Assembly: GCA_030789695.1 (NCBI GenBank)
Contig: CM061141.1
Location: forward strand, 274,009,655 to 274,073,654
Length of the DNA stretch: 64,000 nucleotides
Reading direction: 5' to 3'
DNA from: Scilla litardierei
Taxonomy: Eukaryota; Streptophyta; Magnoliopsida; Asparagales; Asparagaceae
In this document: piece by piece, positions 10,242-22,087 of the stretch
Position numbering within the stretch: position 1 is the stretch's first letter
Layout of the letters: each line of letters begins with the position of its first letter
The notes under the pieces: generated by a model
Database searches by the model: none
Told to the model about the DNA's origin: nothing
The model's input: the letters and a program-made list of their open reading frames with translations, nothing else
Position numbers and translations under genes: made by a program

Positions 10242-11819
10242 GCTCTAGGTTGAGTGCATAAGATTCCATATCATCAAAAGAATAACCTGCATAATCTCAT
10301 GCTCCCAATCTTTCTGGCACTTTCTTCACCCTCTTTGATCTCTGCATTTCATCATCACCTGCTTAAGTGTCAACACGTGCCTGAGATGTACCGGGTGTCT
10401 GCACATGGTCCTTAGTATGGACCTCATCATATCCCTCAACTGGAGCATCGACCATCAACTCTTTGCCTGATCGCTGAGTGGGCTGGATCGGAAGACTAAC
10501 CCCCTCCGGTGAAATCTCCTCTGCAGACGTGTCATCTTTTGAGTGAGAATGCTCCACCCTGAGCATTGCATCCTCATCAAAAGTGACATGTTGGCTCACT
10601 ATCTCTTTCTGACCCTCTGGATCCCACTAACGATATCCTTTGACGCCGTGGCCATATCCAAGAAAGACACACTTCTTTGTTCTTGGATCAAACTTGTCGC
10701 CCCTTTCATGCACGTATTTCAGGCAACCCACAATGCGCAAGTACAAGTAATCTCCAGCTTCACCACTCTACATCTCCTTAGGGATCTTGTAGCCAATCGC
10801 TACTGAAGGAACTCTGTGCACAATGTGCACAGCAGTCGAGAGTATCTCTCCCCAGAATTCCTTCCCCAAACCAGCTGAGTGCCTCAAACACCGCACTCTC
10901 TCCAACAATGTCCGATTCATCCGCTCCACCACACCATTCGACTACGGATCACCGGGTGTGCTAAAGTGGCTGTGGATCCCATGGAGTTTGCAGAAATTTC
11001 TAAACTCCCTCGAGGTAAACTCACCTCCATTGTCAGATGTAAGCACCTTCCCGTGCCTTCTGGTTTGCTTCTCCACCATGGTCTTCCACTCTTGAAACAT
11101 TTCAAAAGTCTGGTCCTTTGACTTCATCAAGTACATCCAGACTTTGCGAGAGTAGTCATCAATAAACAAGGCAAAATACTTAGCTCCCCCTCTTGACGGA
11201 ACTGGGCACGGTCCCCACACATCAGTGTGTACATAATCAAGTGGTCCTTTGCTAGTATGCTTTCCCGTGTTAAACTGCAGCTTTATCTTCTTTCCGTACA
11301 CACACGATTCGCAGAATTCTACACTCTCATTCGAGGCTTCAATTAGCTTTCTTCTTCGGTGTACATCAAGCGTTTTGTCACATGGATGACCCAAACGATA
11401 ATGCCATAACTTGGCTGAATCTCATGAAACTACGCTCGTAGTGCTTACGTCTACTTCACCTTCAACTGTGGTACCTTGAAGGGCATGTAGGTTTCCAACC
11501 TTCTTTCCCTTCATCACAACCATTCTCCTTTCGAAACACAAAGTTGGTCTTTTTCAAAGATCGACTTAAACCCATCATTGTCCAGTACGCCTATGGAGAT
11601 TAGGCTCTTCCGCAAATCTGGGACATGCCTCACATCGGCAAGTGTACGCACTATGCCATCATGCATCTTTATCTGAACGGTTCCAATACCTGCAGTTCTA
11701 CACACGGCATTGTTCTCCATGAGGATTGAGCCTCCATCTTGCTTGGAACGATATGTCGCGAACCAACTCCTATGAGGAGTCATATGATACGAGCATCCAA
11801 TGTCTATGAGCCATGCCAT
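10242..11819 (-). pseudogene. pol: Copia protease-integrase remnant
   Basis: The protease part (11514-11819) keeps LIDIGCSYHMT, where the family has D-S/T-G, so the residue after the catalytic Asp is changed. The integrase part (10942-11394) has C-x2-C zinc ligands (FCESC), HTDVWGPCPVP, FIDDYSRKVW and DNGGEF, that is two acidic residues of the catalytic triad. It then runs into a stop after HSHFSTPGDP. Codons 10363-10599 belong to the linker between integrase and RT, with an SPEGVSLPIQP-like sequence. The pieces are in different frames or split by stops. In the family the protease cleaves the polyprotein and the integrase inserts cDNA. Not functional here. Confidence 0.8.
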
Positions 11820-11829
11820 GTTGGCATCA

Positions 11830-12737
11830 CCTGCAATCCCCGCAGCAAAAATCTCGGTATCTCTACCTTCATCATGGACCTGCTCAACATCAATCCCTAA
11901 AGATGCCGAACCGGGATCCTTCTCGGTTTCCTTCCTTTCTTCCTATTCTTGATAGGACAATGGTTCGAATAATGACCCTTCTTGTGGCAATTGTAGCATG
12001 TGATGTTTGCAAACCTATCCTGCGAGTGTCTCGATTTGGAGCGGTCATTATTCTTCCTGAAGCCTCCTGTCCTTTCCTATCGACCCCTCACATGCAATGC
12101 CTCCTCGCGGTTACTCACATGATCTCTACCTTAAACCTTGCCACATAGTTGCTCTGTATGAAGCACCGCCTTCACCTCTTCCACGGTGAGAGTAGTCCGG
12201 TTGTAAATCATCGACCGAACAAACTGATTATACTCTTTAGGCAATGAACACACCAAGATAACTGCTTGATGCTCATCTTCAATCTTCACATCCATACCAC
12301 ACAACTCTAGCACAATCCTGTTCAATTCATCCATGTGGTCCTTCACCGCTGATCCAGACTTCATCTTGAGAGTATACAGCTGCTGAAGCAAATATATGTG
12401 ACTTGTGAAGGATTTCTTCATATAGAGTCCCTTAAGCTTCGTCCACATATCAAATTTCGTCGCCTCATCCAGGACTTCCCTCAGAACATTATCTGATAAC
12501 CACAACTGAATCGTGTTGTATACCTTCCTCTCCATCTCTTCCCTAGCGGATGCAGTCACCAACTTAGCGATATTCGATACACCGAATACGATCTGGTAAC
12601 ACCCCGTCTGCATAAAAACATTCTTCACCTTCTTCTGCCAAATCCGAAAATCATTCCGGCCGTGAACTTCTCAATGTTCAAAGTTTCCAAAGACACCATC
12701 TTTCCTTCGCCACTAACTTCCTTTGCAATAAAACCAC
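11830..12737 (-). pseudogene. gag: Copia gag remnant
   Basis: The longest open stretch (12131-12628) has the helical capsid fold seen in copia Gag: MWTKLKGLYMKKS, LYTLKMKSG and KEYNQFVRSM. Further down, in another frame, 11955-11998 encodes the zinc knuckle CYNCHKKGHYSNHC. The frame change between capsid and knuckle shows at least one indel. Gag would form the particle that packages the RNA; this copy cannot make a full-length product. Confidence 0.75.
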
Positions 12738-12753
12738 AAGCTCTGATACCACT
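12738..12753 (-). other. Primer binding site (initiator tRNA-Met)
   Basis: On the minus strand AGTGGTATCAGAGC directly follows the LTR end CCCAAACA. TGGTATCAGAGC is the usual copia site complementary to the 3' end of initiator tRNA-Met. Confidence 0.85.
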
Positions 12754-13198
12754 TGTTTGGGGTGGAAAAACCGAAATGCCTTGGGACCAATGCAGAAATC
12801 AACCCTAATAAACTGATCAGGAATATGGAGCAAGCAAAAATCTAATCCCAATGACCCAATAAAATTCCCAAATGACCTTGTAATAGAAAGTAGCAAATGA
12901 ATCACAGCAACAAATAAATCAATCGTAGAAACAGTAGAATTTATCCTGGTTCGGCTGTAAACAACCTACGTCCATCAATCCAATCCGAGACGATTCCACT
13001 AGTAGAGAGATCCAAACAATTAGGGTTACAAAATGCTCCCTCACGCGTGAGTAATAACTTGTCAACGGAACAAGCCTTCACGAATCCACTCAAGAGGAAG
13101 TAATCAATGGAAGAAGAAGAGAAGGAAAAAACCAAACCTTTCTCTCAAGAACACTGACGTACCCGAAACCTACACCTAGGTTCCACCTGGCGGTGTCA
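12754..13198 (-). repeat. Copia relic 5' LTR
   Basis: The inner end is fixed by the primer site. The outer end is placed at TGACACCGCC (13198) because that is the first TG before sequence resembling an Athila LTR. Length 445 bp. The outer limit is uncertain, since no partner LTR is in the window. Confidence 0.55.
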
Positions 13199-13965
13199 CG
13201 ATCGTCAGGCATGGTATGGCCCCTAGGCTTCAATTCTGGGCTCAATCTGCAAGCAGACGGTGTCGAGTTATAGTATAAATGATATAGAATCCCACAGGGA
13301 TGGTGATAGTGTGTATGGATTCTCAGTTTATTTCTAAATCTCGAAGTGGGATAGCTATCGGGATGGAGTTGTTGGTTGGGTGTTGTTGTTGTTTCACTAA
13401 TAAAAAGGACTAGGGCATTAGGGATTCCCACTAAGATCGTCGGGTTCAACGTTGGAATAGAGTCCTTACGTTTCATTAGGGTTATGGGATTAATCTCCCA
13501 ATTCATACCACTCTTGTGGGTTAGAATTGCAAGGTATTTCGGTGGCTCTCGTTGACGCAATAGCGGTAGCCGTCAACGAAGAGGTATAGTTTGTCGATGG
13601 ATCCCCTCAAGACGCGAGCCGGGCATAGTCACGAACCTTGGTTGGATCCACCAATTTCCCTATTCGAATCCTAGAGATACCCCTTAAGCACATCAATTCC
13701 ACAAACCGTGGGCATGATCTCAGTATGGGTTATCCAGGGATTTGGTAGGATCAACCGAACTACTCCTCTAAATCCCTAATTCAACGTAGAGATTCTAATC
13801 TATGTCTTCCCCATAGGATCCTAGGGCTAACCCATCAACCCTAGAATAATCTACTCACACATTGCGATAGTAACAGATAAAAACATCATTTCCAAAAAAG
13901 AAGACATCATAGAAATCAACATAATAAAAGTAGAACACTTACAACGGGAGATGAAAAAGATTTGC

Positions 13966-13974
13966 AATTTATAG
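13966..13974 (-). promoter_or_regulatory. LTR TATA box, Athila B
   Basis: CTATAAATT on the minus strand, 280 bp downstream of the palindrome cluster at 14256-14573. Confidence 0.5.
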
Positions 13975-14255
13975 ATCTAGACATAATTCCAGATTCCCAT
14001 GCATAAAAGCAATCGAGAAAAAAAGTAATAATCTCCAAGTTTCTATCCAAAATTCTCTTACAAAAATTAATCTCCAAACTCCTACAGAAATCGCCCCAAG
14101 CTGCTCCCTGCTAAAAAAACTATTCCCCTCAAATCTAAAATGAGTCGCTCCCCTGATGTCGCACAGCTCCCTCAGCATTCAGTGCAAAAGTCGCGTAATC
14201 GACGGCTTCAGAAAAACTTTCCGAAAATGGCCCTGGCATTGCCGACAGAGTAGGT

Positions 14256-14573
14256 GACTCGATCGAGCAATGCGTTGCTCGTTCGGTCGCTCGGACCGAG
14301 CAGATGAGCTGCTCGACTGAGCACTACAGAAAATCGAAAATCTTCAAAATCGTCGCTCTGCATGCCCGACCGAGTCAGCTATGCTCGGTCCGAGCATAGG
14401 TTGACTCGGTCATCGAAGAGCTGCTCGGGCCGTGTCGCTGGGATTGCTTCAGCTTTGGAATTTGACGCTGCTCGACCGAGCAGATGAACTACTCGCTCCG
14501 AGCCAGCCCGTATCAGCTTCTTTCTTTCATTTGAAGCTGCTCGGTCCGAGCAACTGAATTGCTCGACCGAGAA
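14256..14573. repeat. GCTCGNNCGAGC palindrome cluster, LTR B
   Basis: Repeated dyads such as GCTCGGTCCGAGC, GCTCGACCGAGC and GACTCGATCGAGC within ~320 bp. They differ in sequence from the A-type LTR palindromes but have the same CG-rich dyad design and U3 position. Confidence 0.85.
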
Positions 14574-14882
14574 GTCTGGGAAAAACTCTCCAGGAGCTGC
14601 TGAAGGCTCCTCTCTCTCCTCTGCTCTCTCTCTCTTCTCCTCCAATGGCTCCAAAGGTATGGATAACTCCTCCAGAGACTCACCAATGAGCTCACGAACG
14701 TGTCAGATGTGTCCATACCCAAGTGGGGTCCCAAATCGCTCCAAAATCCCTGAAAACTCATAAAACACTACGAAACTCGAATATATAGTCAGAAATGCAA
14801 TATCGTAGTAAAATGTGGGATTTGGATGCAAAAAATGGCATGAAATGATGATATGAAAATAGTGTAAAATATGGACACATCA

Positions 14883-17292
14883 AAATCCCCCAAACTTACC
14901 TCTTACTCATCCTCGTGGACGACGAATAATCGGTACGCCGGGAGGAAAACAAAAAGAAATAAGAAAATGAAAATAGAAAGAGAGGAAAAGTAAAAAGAGA
15001 AGGGAATAGAAGTGAGAGGAGAGTGCTATGGATGATCAGTCTGATCTCAGGCCTAAATAGTATATCACGATGCTCTGAATGATACACATACATGCTACTG
15101 GTAATTTCTAGTTTTACAAATCATATGACTAGCATGCAATGCAGGCAAAGGATATGGATCTACTGAAATAACACCATCAAATCATATCAATCTCACGCAA
15201 TCCCTAGAGTCTAGTATAAAGAAGTTGGCAATGCTCTTTTCAATCACAGATACACAAGGAGCATATAGAAATCACACAACATGCAGTAGAGAATAGAAAA
15301 AGTCATGACATTCAGTTATTCATTTCGATTCATGAAAAATCTCCAAAACTAAAGCATGTCATAAAGTTGAGGTATTATTAAATCTCCCCGTTATAGCGGT
15401 GGAAATTTTCGGCCCACGATAGCCCGGAACGATAAGGCCGTGCTTGGGCCAACAATTTTGGCCCGAAATCCTTATCAGACCGGGCCGGGCCGGGCCGATT
15501 CATTTTCGGGCCGGACCCGGGCCAAGCTTTTCAGCCCATGGGCGGCACGTCACTGCAGGAAAAGCATTTGATCGCCCCACTTCAATTTTGACCACACACT
15601 GATCTAAATCGGATTTCAGTAATGTGCATTCATTTATGGTGTTGAGTCCAATGTCATGAATCTTATCAGATCAAGGTCCAAATACCATAAATTTTAACAA
15701 CTTTCTGTCAGCGCCAACTTTGATGTCTTTGGATCTTGGGGGTCGATCTCATTTTCCGAGAAGAGACAAAGAACCACCAAACATGTTACTTCATCTTGCC
15801 AAATAAATGAAAATAATGTAGGACATATCACCTTATGCAAACCACTTAATCCTCTTCTTTCGTGCTCCATTTCGATGCATCTTTAAGCATATGAGACAAG
15901 TTTTTGTTTAAAAATATGATAAAATATTGTCACAATACATAATTCATTCAACCCTATCGGACCAGGCCGGACGGCCCGAATTTTTATCGGACCGTGCCCG
16001 GGCCTATCCGGAATGGCCCGAAGTCTTATCGGGCCGGGCCGGCCCAGTCCTTTAAGAAAACCGGACCGGGCCGGCATGGCCCGATAAGACCGGGCCGGCC
16101 CGAATTGCCACCCCTACCCCGTTATGCACCGTCTCCACTCTACTGGCGTGCTCACTCATGTGATCAGTTGGTTTACCCCACCAAGCTTAGCTTGAGGCGT
16201 CGCATCAAGGAATATGATATGAAATTTTTCTTTTTCTTACCAGTATAAGTGATAGCTTCTAATGAAAAGATACAGAACAATACTTATTCATTTTCTTCTC
16301 TTTTTTCTTTTCTTTTTCGCATATGAATATATACACATTTCTTTTTCTTTTCTTTTTTTTCTTTTCTTTTTTCCAATGTAGAATCTATACTTTTCCTTTT
16401 TGGGTTGGGGAAATGAGATGCGGTAAAGATAGCTGTGGGGGTGTAATCAACTAATATGTAGAGATATAAAAAGATATATGGAGAAGGAAAAATAGCAAGA
16501 CTCTCGGTTCACTCATAAGAGGGTGCACAACTGTTTGATAAAATAATACCCTAACTAAACTCATAGATAATATAGATATTTTCATTCATCTAAACGAATA
16601 CTGAAAAGGCATGCAGTAATAAGCAAAATATCAGCAGGCATGCAAACAGAAGTGACTGAGACATAAACAGATGATCCAAGTGTTCTAGTGATGCGTGAAC
16701 CTAGGTGCATTACCCAACATAGATCATACTAGATACTAATTCATGCATTCGATTTTCAATTTATTTTAAGTATTAAATCAGATAGATCAGCAATAGAAAT
16801 GCACGCATATAAATAGCAAAACTGAAATTTACCCTAATAATATGTCAATAGGAGTGAGCATCGCAAAAGACTAATAAGGCCACGAGAGACATCATCATGC
16901 GGGACATCCTTAGCAAATAAAAATAAAAAGGCGGAGAAGATAGGAAAAATAAAGGAGAAGTGATGCATGCATGATGGAAATAGAAAATATGATGCAAAAT
17001 GAGAAAAAAAACGACGTGAAAAACGGTGAAAAAGTGAAATAAAAACTGAAATAAGGGAGGAAAATGTAAAAGAAAAAAATCAAAAATAAAAGCGGTAGCG
17101 CTCATCCCCCAAGCTAAACCTAGCAGTGTCATCACTGCTAAGAAAACATTCGTGATCGGGAGATGATGCTAAAGTGGTGGGGTGGGTAGGGGAAAGAAAT
17201 AAAAATGTGTGCAAAAAGGAGAAATAAAAATAAAAACATGGAATGATGCAATGCTGAATGAAATATGATGCATGGGTGGCTCCTCCCCCAAG
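14883..17292 (-). other. Athila B 3' noncoding region
   Basis: No gene. It has a terminal polypurine tract (14885-14900), a second CTTGGGGGA-type box near 17103-17117, T/C-rich stretches at 16270-16375 that mirror the A/G-rich tracts of the other Athila copies, and the hAT element at 15394-16116. Confidence 0.7.
15394..16116. mobile_element. Non-autonomous hAT transposon
   Basis: A 723-bp element bounded by the terminal inverted repeats TAGCGGTGGAAATT and, on the other strand, TAGGGGTGGCAATT. It is flanked by a perfect 8-bp target duplication CCCCGTTA (15386-15393 and 16117-16124). TAGGGGTGGCAA ends and 8-bp duplications are typical of plant hAT elements. Subterminal regions are rich in GGGCCGGGCC. 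There is no transposase ORF, so it moves only with help. Confidence 0.9.
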
Positions 17293-19010
17293 CTATGCAA
17301 GTGTAGGGCCCCGAACAGACAGATTGGCACAAAATAAAGGGGAGGCAGAAGCAGTTAAGGACGACATCAAGCAGAGGCACACCTCTGGGGGTGGTGATGG
17401 GTCCGTGGTGAGATCAATGGTGGCAGTGGAGAGCTCAGCAGAATATAACACCAGGGCAGACAGGGGATCTAAGGTGAAGTCCAACCCAGAAGTGGTAGAA
17501 ACAGGCTCTACAGAAGCCTGTGAAAGTGAAGCACTGAGTGGTGCAGAGGGGGTCACAGTGTCTGGCCTGGGTGGTGGATCATGTGCAAGGATCACTGGAG
17601 GGGGTCCACGTGTCCTCAGGAGATCTATGATGGATGCCAAGTCTGACTCGACTCGTGAGTGGTGTGTCGCTGTCGAGCATACAAAGTCGTCGAAATCTCT
17701 CCGAAGGAGAGAAGTCGACTCCTCTAACACTGTCAAGCGACCATCTGTAGTACGGGAGTCGGATGGAGGGCAGGGGATATGTCTGTGAGTCACCACTCTC
17801 GTGAATCGGTCCCGTGCAGCTGAAGCACGGTGCCGAGCGTGGAAGGTAGGAGAGGGTAAGCTCGAAGGTAAATCAGCTGTGGCAGAAGAAAGAGATGTCA
17901 TCGACACAGAAGAGAAGACAGGCGTCGACACGCTATCAGTGAAAATGGCAGCGGATGAGGAGGATGTGGTGCCAGAAAGTGGAATGTGTGGGCCTAAAGA
18001 GATATGAACTGATGCTATAAGGTCCGAAAGAGGTAGGAGGGTGGGGGCTGGGTCATGCATGGGAGAATCAAGATCTATGGGGTCGTCAGCAAAAGGTAAA
18101 TCGGTGCCCTCCGACACCGATACAGTGGTCGAAGAAATTTGAGTCTCGGGGCAAGAGGTGGGGACAGTCCCCGAAGACTCGACGGTGGTAGATACGGTGG
18201 ATACATTGGTGGTGAAAGAAGCAGCTCCAGAAGATGATGGGTGAGCAGGTGGTACTGGGAGGCCGGTAACTAAGGCAGCAATGTCATGTAACTCAAACTC
18301 CGGGGAGCGTGGCACTGGGTCATCGACGGCTGCCTCGACCTCAGGGGTGGAAAGACATGAGGAATCATCCAGTCAAGCTGGACAGCTGGGATGTGTGTGA
18401 GGTGAGGGGTAAGATGCACCATATGGGGAGTATAGTGGGTGCCTACGAGATAAAGCTAGTGACGATCCCCGTATGGTCGGACAATATGCATATGCTTGAG
18501 CACACCGATGGTCATGCGCGTCGGGCCAACAGGGCGGGAAGGTTGTCTGGAAGGTGAATATCAAGCATCCTAGCAAAAATGGTGAAGAAACCACCGCAGC
18601 AGATATCGGTGGTGAAGTAGGTGGTGGCTGTCTAGTAAAGGCGGTGACACAACCAGTGGACTGCGTCAGAGAGCAGGAAGGGTCGTAGGGAGCCGTCAGG
18701 ATGAAATAGAAGAGGCCGGGTCATACCCATAAGATGGGTAAGCTCAGGGAGGGACATGGTCCCGACCTCAGGCCTATAGAAGAGAGTGAAAGCTAAGTGC
18801 CTCTGAGCATAACGAAGGCATGGGTGCATGATACACGACGCCTTCGCCCGACTAGGGCGATACTGAGGAAGGCCAGAAATACGCTCCCAAAAGGCTCGAG
18901 CATCAAATGAGTCAACGTCAAAGAGTGGAGAAAAGGCTGCTCTGGGCTCGGGTACGGCAGGGAAGTGAAAGTACTCGCGGATCATGCCAAATGTGATAGT
19001 GCAATCATGG
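17293..19010 (-). pseudogene. Athila ORF (extra ORF) of element B, broken
   Basis: The segment 18985-18632 encodes an Athila-type domain (FDARAFWERISGLPQYRPSRAK, MHPCLRYAQRH, THLMGMTRPL) that aligns with the plus-strand ORF at 49674 on. A stop (LCHRLY*) and frame changes follow through 18320. An open stretch from 18315 to 17293 gives the Ser/Pro/Thr-rich part, a heptad-like helix (RLTVLEESTSLLRRDFDDF) and a Pro/Thr-rich tail ending at TAG just before a CTTGGGGGAGG box. The N-terminus is lost in the gap. Known as the Athila ORF-1 family; role unknown. Confidence 0.75.
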
Positions 19011-19510
19011 NNNNNNNNNNNNNNNNNNNNNNNNNNNNNNNNNNNNNNNNNNNNNNNNNNNNNNNNNNNNNNNNNNNNNNNNNNNNNNNNNNNNNNNNNN
19101 NNNNNNNNNNNNNNNNNNNNNNNNNNNNNNNNNNNNNNNNNNNNNNNNNNNNNNNNNNNNNNNNNNNNNNNNNNNNNNNNNNNNNNNNNNNNNNNNNNNN
19201 NNNNNNNNNNNNNNNNNNNNNNNNNNNNNNNNNNNNNNNNNNNNNNNNNNNNNNNNNNNNNNNNNNNNNNNNNNNNNNNNNNNNNNNNNNNNNNNNNNNN
19301 NNNNNNNNNNNNNNNNNNNNNNNNNNNNNNNNNNNNNNNNNNNNNNNNNNNNNNNNNNNNNNNNNNNNNNNNNNNNNNNNNNNNNNNNNNNNNNNNNNNN
19401 NNNNNNNNNNNNNNNNNNNNNNNNNNNNNNNNNNNNNNNNNNNNNNNNNNNNNNNNNNNNNNNNNNNNNNNNNNNNNNNNNNNNNNNNNNNNNNNNNNNN
19501 NNNNNNNNNN
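19011..19510. other. Assembly gap (500 N)
   Basis: Exactly 500 undetermined bases, which looks like a fixed-size placeholder. The strand of the Athila sequence changes across it (minus on the left, plus on the right), so at least two elements meet here. Confidence 0.98.
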
Positions 19511-19798
19511 ACCTTAATTCAAGCCTTGCAACATTGAGATTTATGATCCACAAGGATAAGTGATGATCCGTAGTGGGGATTCCCTAGCCCTAGACACTTT
19601 TATTATATTGAATTCTATTTGTTATTTGAAAGACAGTGACATTATTATCCAAACCATTCCATTCTACCATCAATAGCTAGGTGATCGATATAGAGTACTG
19701 TCATTTGTTCTCCCTGTGTTCGATACCCGCTCGCCACTTCACCGTGCGCTTGCGGTAAGGCTACAGTCGTTTTTCGGGTGTATATCCGGGCGCGATCA
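19511..19798 (+). repeat. Athila-type LTR C, 3' end
   Basis: It ends with the conserved Athila LTR tail (TACCCGCTCGCC, CACCGTGCGCTTGCGGTAAG, then GGGCGCGATCA). No primer site follows; the next base begins satellite sequence, so this is a 3' or solo LTR inserted in the satellite. Confidence 0.8.
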
Positions 19799-20195
19799 AC
19801 ACACTCGGTGTGTAAACCACATGGAAAGTAAATGCCCATGTGGGGTTTGTTCTGTCCAACTTTATAATTCTTGGCACCCGATCTATTAGATCGGGTACCA
19901 CCTTTTCCACATCATTCTCTATAGATAGGGAATCATGTTTATCAGGTGGCAACTGATATAATAGATCAGGTGCAAGACACAATCGGCGTGTAAACCACAT
20001 GGAAAGTAAATGCTCCTGTGGCGCTTGTTCTTTCCAACTTTACATGGATTGGTACATGATCTATTAGATCTGGTGCCACCTTTTCCACGTCATTCTCTAT
20101 GGATATGTTATCATGTTTATCAGGTGGCAACTGATATATTAGATCAGGTGCAAAACACAATCGGCGTGTAACCCACTTGGAAAGTAAATACCCCT
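19799..20195. repeat. 178-bp tandem satellite, ~2.2 copies
   Basis: The box ATCGGCGTGTAAACCACATG and its variants start units at 19800, 19978 and 20156, a period of exactly 178 bp. Within each unit are two dyads around GATCTATTAGATC and GATATATTAGATC. The array is cut on the left by LTR C and on the right by a Sirevirus LTR. The length is typical of plant centromeric satellites. Confidence 0.85.
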
Positions 20196-20867
20196 TGTAA
20201 GGTCCCTGGCTATGAGGAAAACACTGGAAGGGGGTTGAATAGTGTTTATACAATTTAAAAAGATAGTTACACCAAATTAAATTCCTAACCAACAATTAAG
20301 TGCGGAATGAAAGTTAACCCAAAAATGAAACAATGCAAACGCAGAGATGTTTCAAGGGTTCGACTTACCCAAGTCAACAACCGACTTGTTCCCAGTAATC
20401 ATATGTCCCTTCCACCCGGATACCACCGGATACTCAAGTTAGAACCCTAACTTGAGGTTTCCTTAAAACCCACTTGTAGAAACCCTACAAGTGAAATCGA
20501 AGTACACTCGATTGTTCTTGACTCCCACAACTTGGGAGCAAGCAAACCACTCTCACAGCCTGAGAGTAAACCAAATAACGAAAGTTATGAAATATGACAT
20601 ACAACACTTACAATCACCTATACCTTGAAGTAGAACTTGAAGGTGAGTGTGTTGTATGTTCAATGACTCTCTTGAAAGAGAAGAAAGCCCTTTCTCTTGA
20701 CTGCACCAAATGCCTAGGAGATTTCTCTTTGGTTCTAGGTTGGAGAGCAAGCAGATGAAAGATAAGAATTCTAGGGCTTTATGATTTTGAGAGCTTTGAT
20801 CTTGGAAGATTGAAAGCTTGAATATTTGAGTGAGTTGCTAACCTCTTAATGAAACAATAGAGGTTGG

Positions 20868-20875
20868 ATTTATAG
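20868..20875 (-). promoter_or_regulatory. LTR TATA box, Sirevirus-2
   Basis: CTATAAAT on the minus strand, about 90 bp downstream of the CAGTCGACTG cluster. Confidence 0.55.
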
Positions 20876-20960
20876 TTTTCTCAAACCCCTCAAACAGAAT
20901 TCCCAAAAGGCCCTTTGAAATACATGGAGAAAAGCTCAACGGATAGAATTTACACATGCG

Positions 20961-21705
20961 ACAGTCGACTGTAGAACAAAACAAAGTCGACTGCTGCACT
21001 GTGTCAAAGGGTAGGTGAGAATTCAAATGGTAATTTACCACGTGGACAGTCGACTGATGAAGAGAAGACAGTCGACTGTTAAACCAACTTGCGATTGTAA
21101 TTCCTTCTACAGGCGACTGGTCGCAATCAGGATAAGTTGAGGAAGTCTTGGAAAATACTGGGAAGTCAGGACAGACGAATGATAAAGATAAGACAGTCGA
21201 CTGTTAAACTAACATGTGACAATAATTCCTTCTACAGTCAATTGTCACAAACACTGACATTTTCCAGAGAGTTAAGTCTGTATAGAAGCTCAAATTCAGT
21301 CGACTGTTGAAGCATCGACAGTCGACTGTGCCATTGAACAGTCGACTGTAAATACCACATCAATCGACTGGCAGTAGAATAAGAAATATTCCAGAGAGCA
21401 AGTCCTGAATAAGAATGATGGACATGCGACTATTGAAGCATTTACAATCGACTGGTCCTTGGACAGGAGACTTTAAATACAACATCAGTCTTGGGCTGAA
21501 GATCGATAGGCGACTGATTAACAAATCACAGGCAATTGTCTTTTGGACATGCGCCGGTGACATGTACAACAGTCTCCTGATAGAGTTAAAGATTAGAAAG
21601 CCCAAGGATCAACTGATAAAGTATGTGCTTAACAAGTGACTGTAGAACAAAACACAGTCGACTGGTTTAAGACAGGCGACTGTAAATCATTCAACAGTCG
21701 ACTGT
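20961..21705. repeat. CAGTCGACTG palindrome cluster
   Basis: More than ten perfect or near-perfect copies of the 10-bp palindrome CAGTCGACTG, often in pairs about 20-40 bp apart. It sits in the same U3 place as the ACCGACTAG array of the other Sirevirus, with a different core. Confidence 0.9.
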
Positions 21706-22087
21706 TGAAATCACAAAATGCACTTCATAGAAATGAATCGGAGTCTAAGGCAAGTTGATCTAATGAATTCCTAAGACTGAAATGAAGATGTGTGTGTGCT
21801 CCAACATATTTCTACTTCTAAGCTACATATCAGAAGAGAAAAAGAAGAATACATTTGTAGAACTCTCTCTTCTAACTAACGTATGAGCTTGAAGTCTTCT
21901 AGGAGCTTCAATCACCATCTTTGATCATTCAATCCTCTTTTCTTGTATTCATTGATCTTTGAGAGGCATCCCTTGCTAATTGATCTTCAAGATATGCTTA
22001 GTCATTAACTGCAAATAGGAGATTAGTCACAAGTATTTATGTTTGCTCATCATTAACACCAAGTAGGGAGAAGTCCAATACTCAACA

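Larger units (their letters stand above)
10242..13198 (-). mobile_element. Ty1/copia relic, 5' part (LTR, gag, protease, integrase)
   Basis: Read on the minus strand: 5' LTR (12754-13198), tRNA-Met primer site, gag, protease, integrase and the linker toward RT, cut at 10242 by the end of Athila LTR A1. RT, RNase H and the 3' LTR are absent and presumably lie left of the window beyond A1. Coding frames are broken. Confidence 0.85.
13199..14882 (-). repeat. Athila B 3' LTR
   Basis: The start (14882, minus) is TGATGTGTCC directly after the polypurine tract AAGTTTGGGGGATTT. The far end near 13199 reads GACGATCG and could be a few bases off or truncated by the copia relic beside it. It holds palindromes, a TATA box (CTATAAATT, 13974-13966) and paired stems such as GTTGACG/CGTCAAC (about 13550-13580). 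Confidence 0.7.
13199..19010 (-). mobile_element. Athila-type retrotransposon B, 3' part
   Basis: On the minus strand: a broken Athila ORF (19010-17293), 3' noncoding sequence with polypurine tracts, a hAT insertion, and a 3' LTR (14882-13199). The 5' part is lost in or beyond the assembly gap. The LTR differs from A1-A3 in sequence but keeps the start TGATGTGTCCATATTTTACAC and the same layout. Confidence 0.8.
20196..22087 (-). repeat. Sirevirus-2 3' LTR
   Basis: On the minus strand it starts TGTTGAGTATTGG at 22087 and ends CCTTACA at 20196. Polypurine-type sequence (AAATGGGGAGAA) lies just before its start. Length 1892 bp. The family differs from the element at 1-7351 but matches it at the LTR start (GATGAGCAAACATAAATA). 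Confidence 0.85.

Noticed and set aside
18965..19553. ORFs across 18965-19553
   Set aside because: They consist mostly of the 500 undetermined bases.
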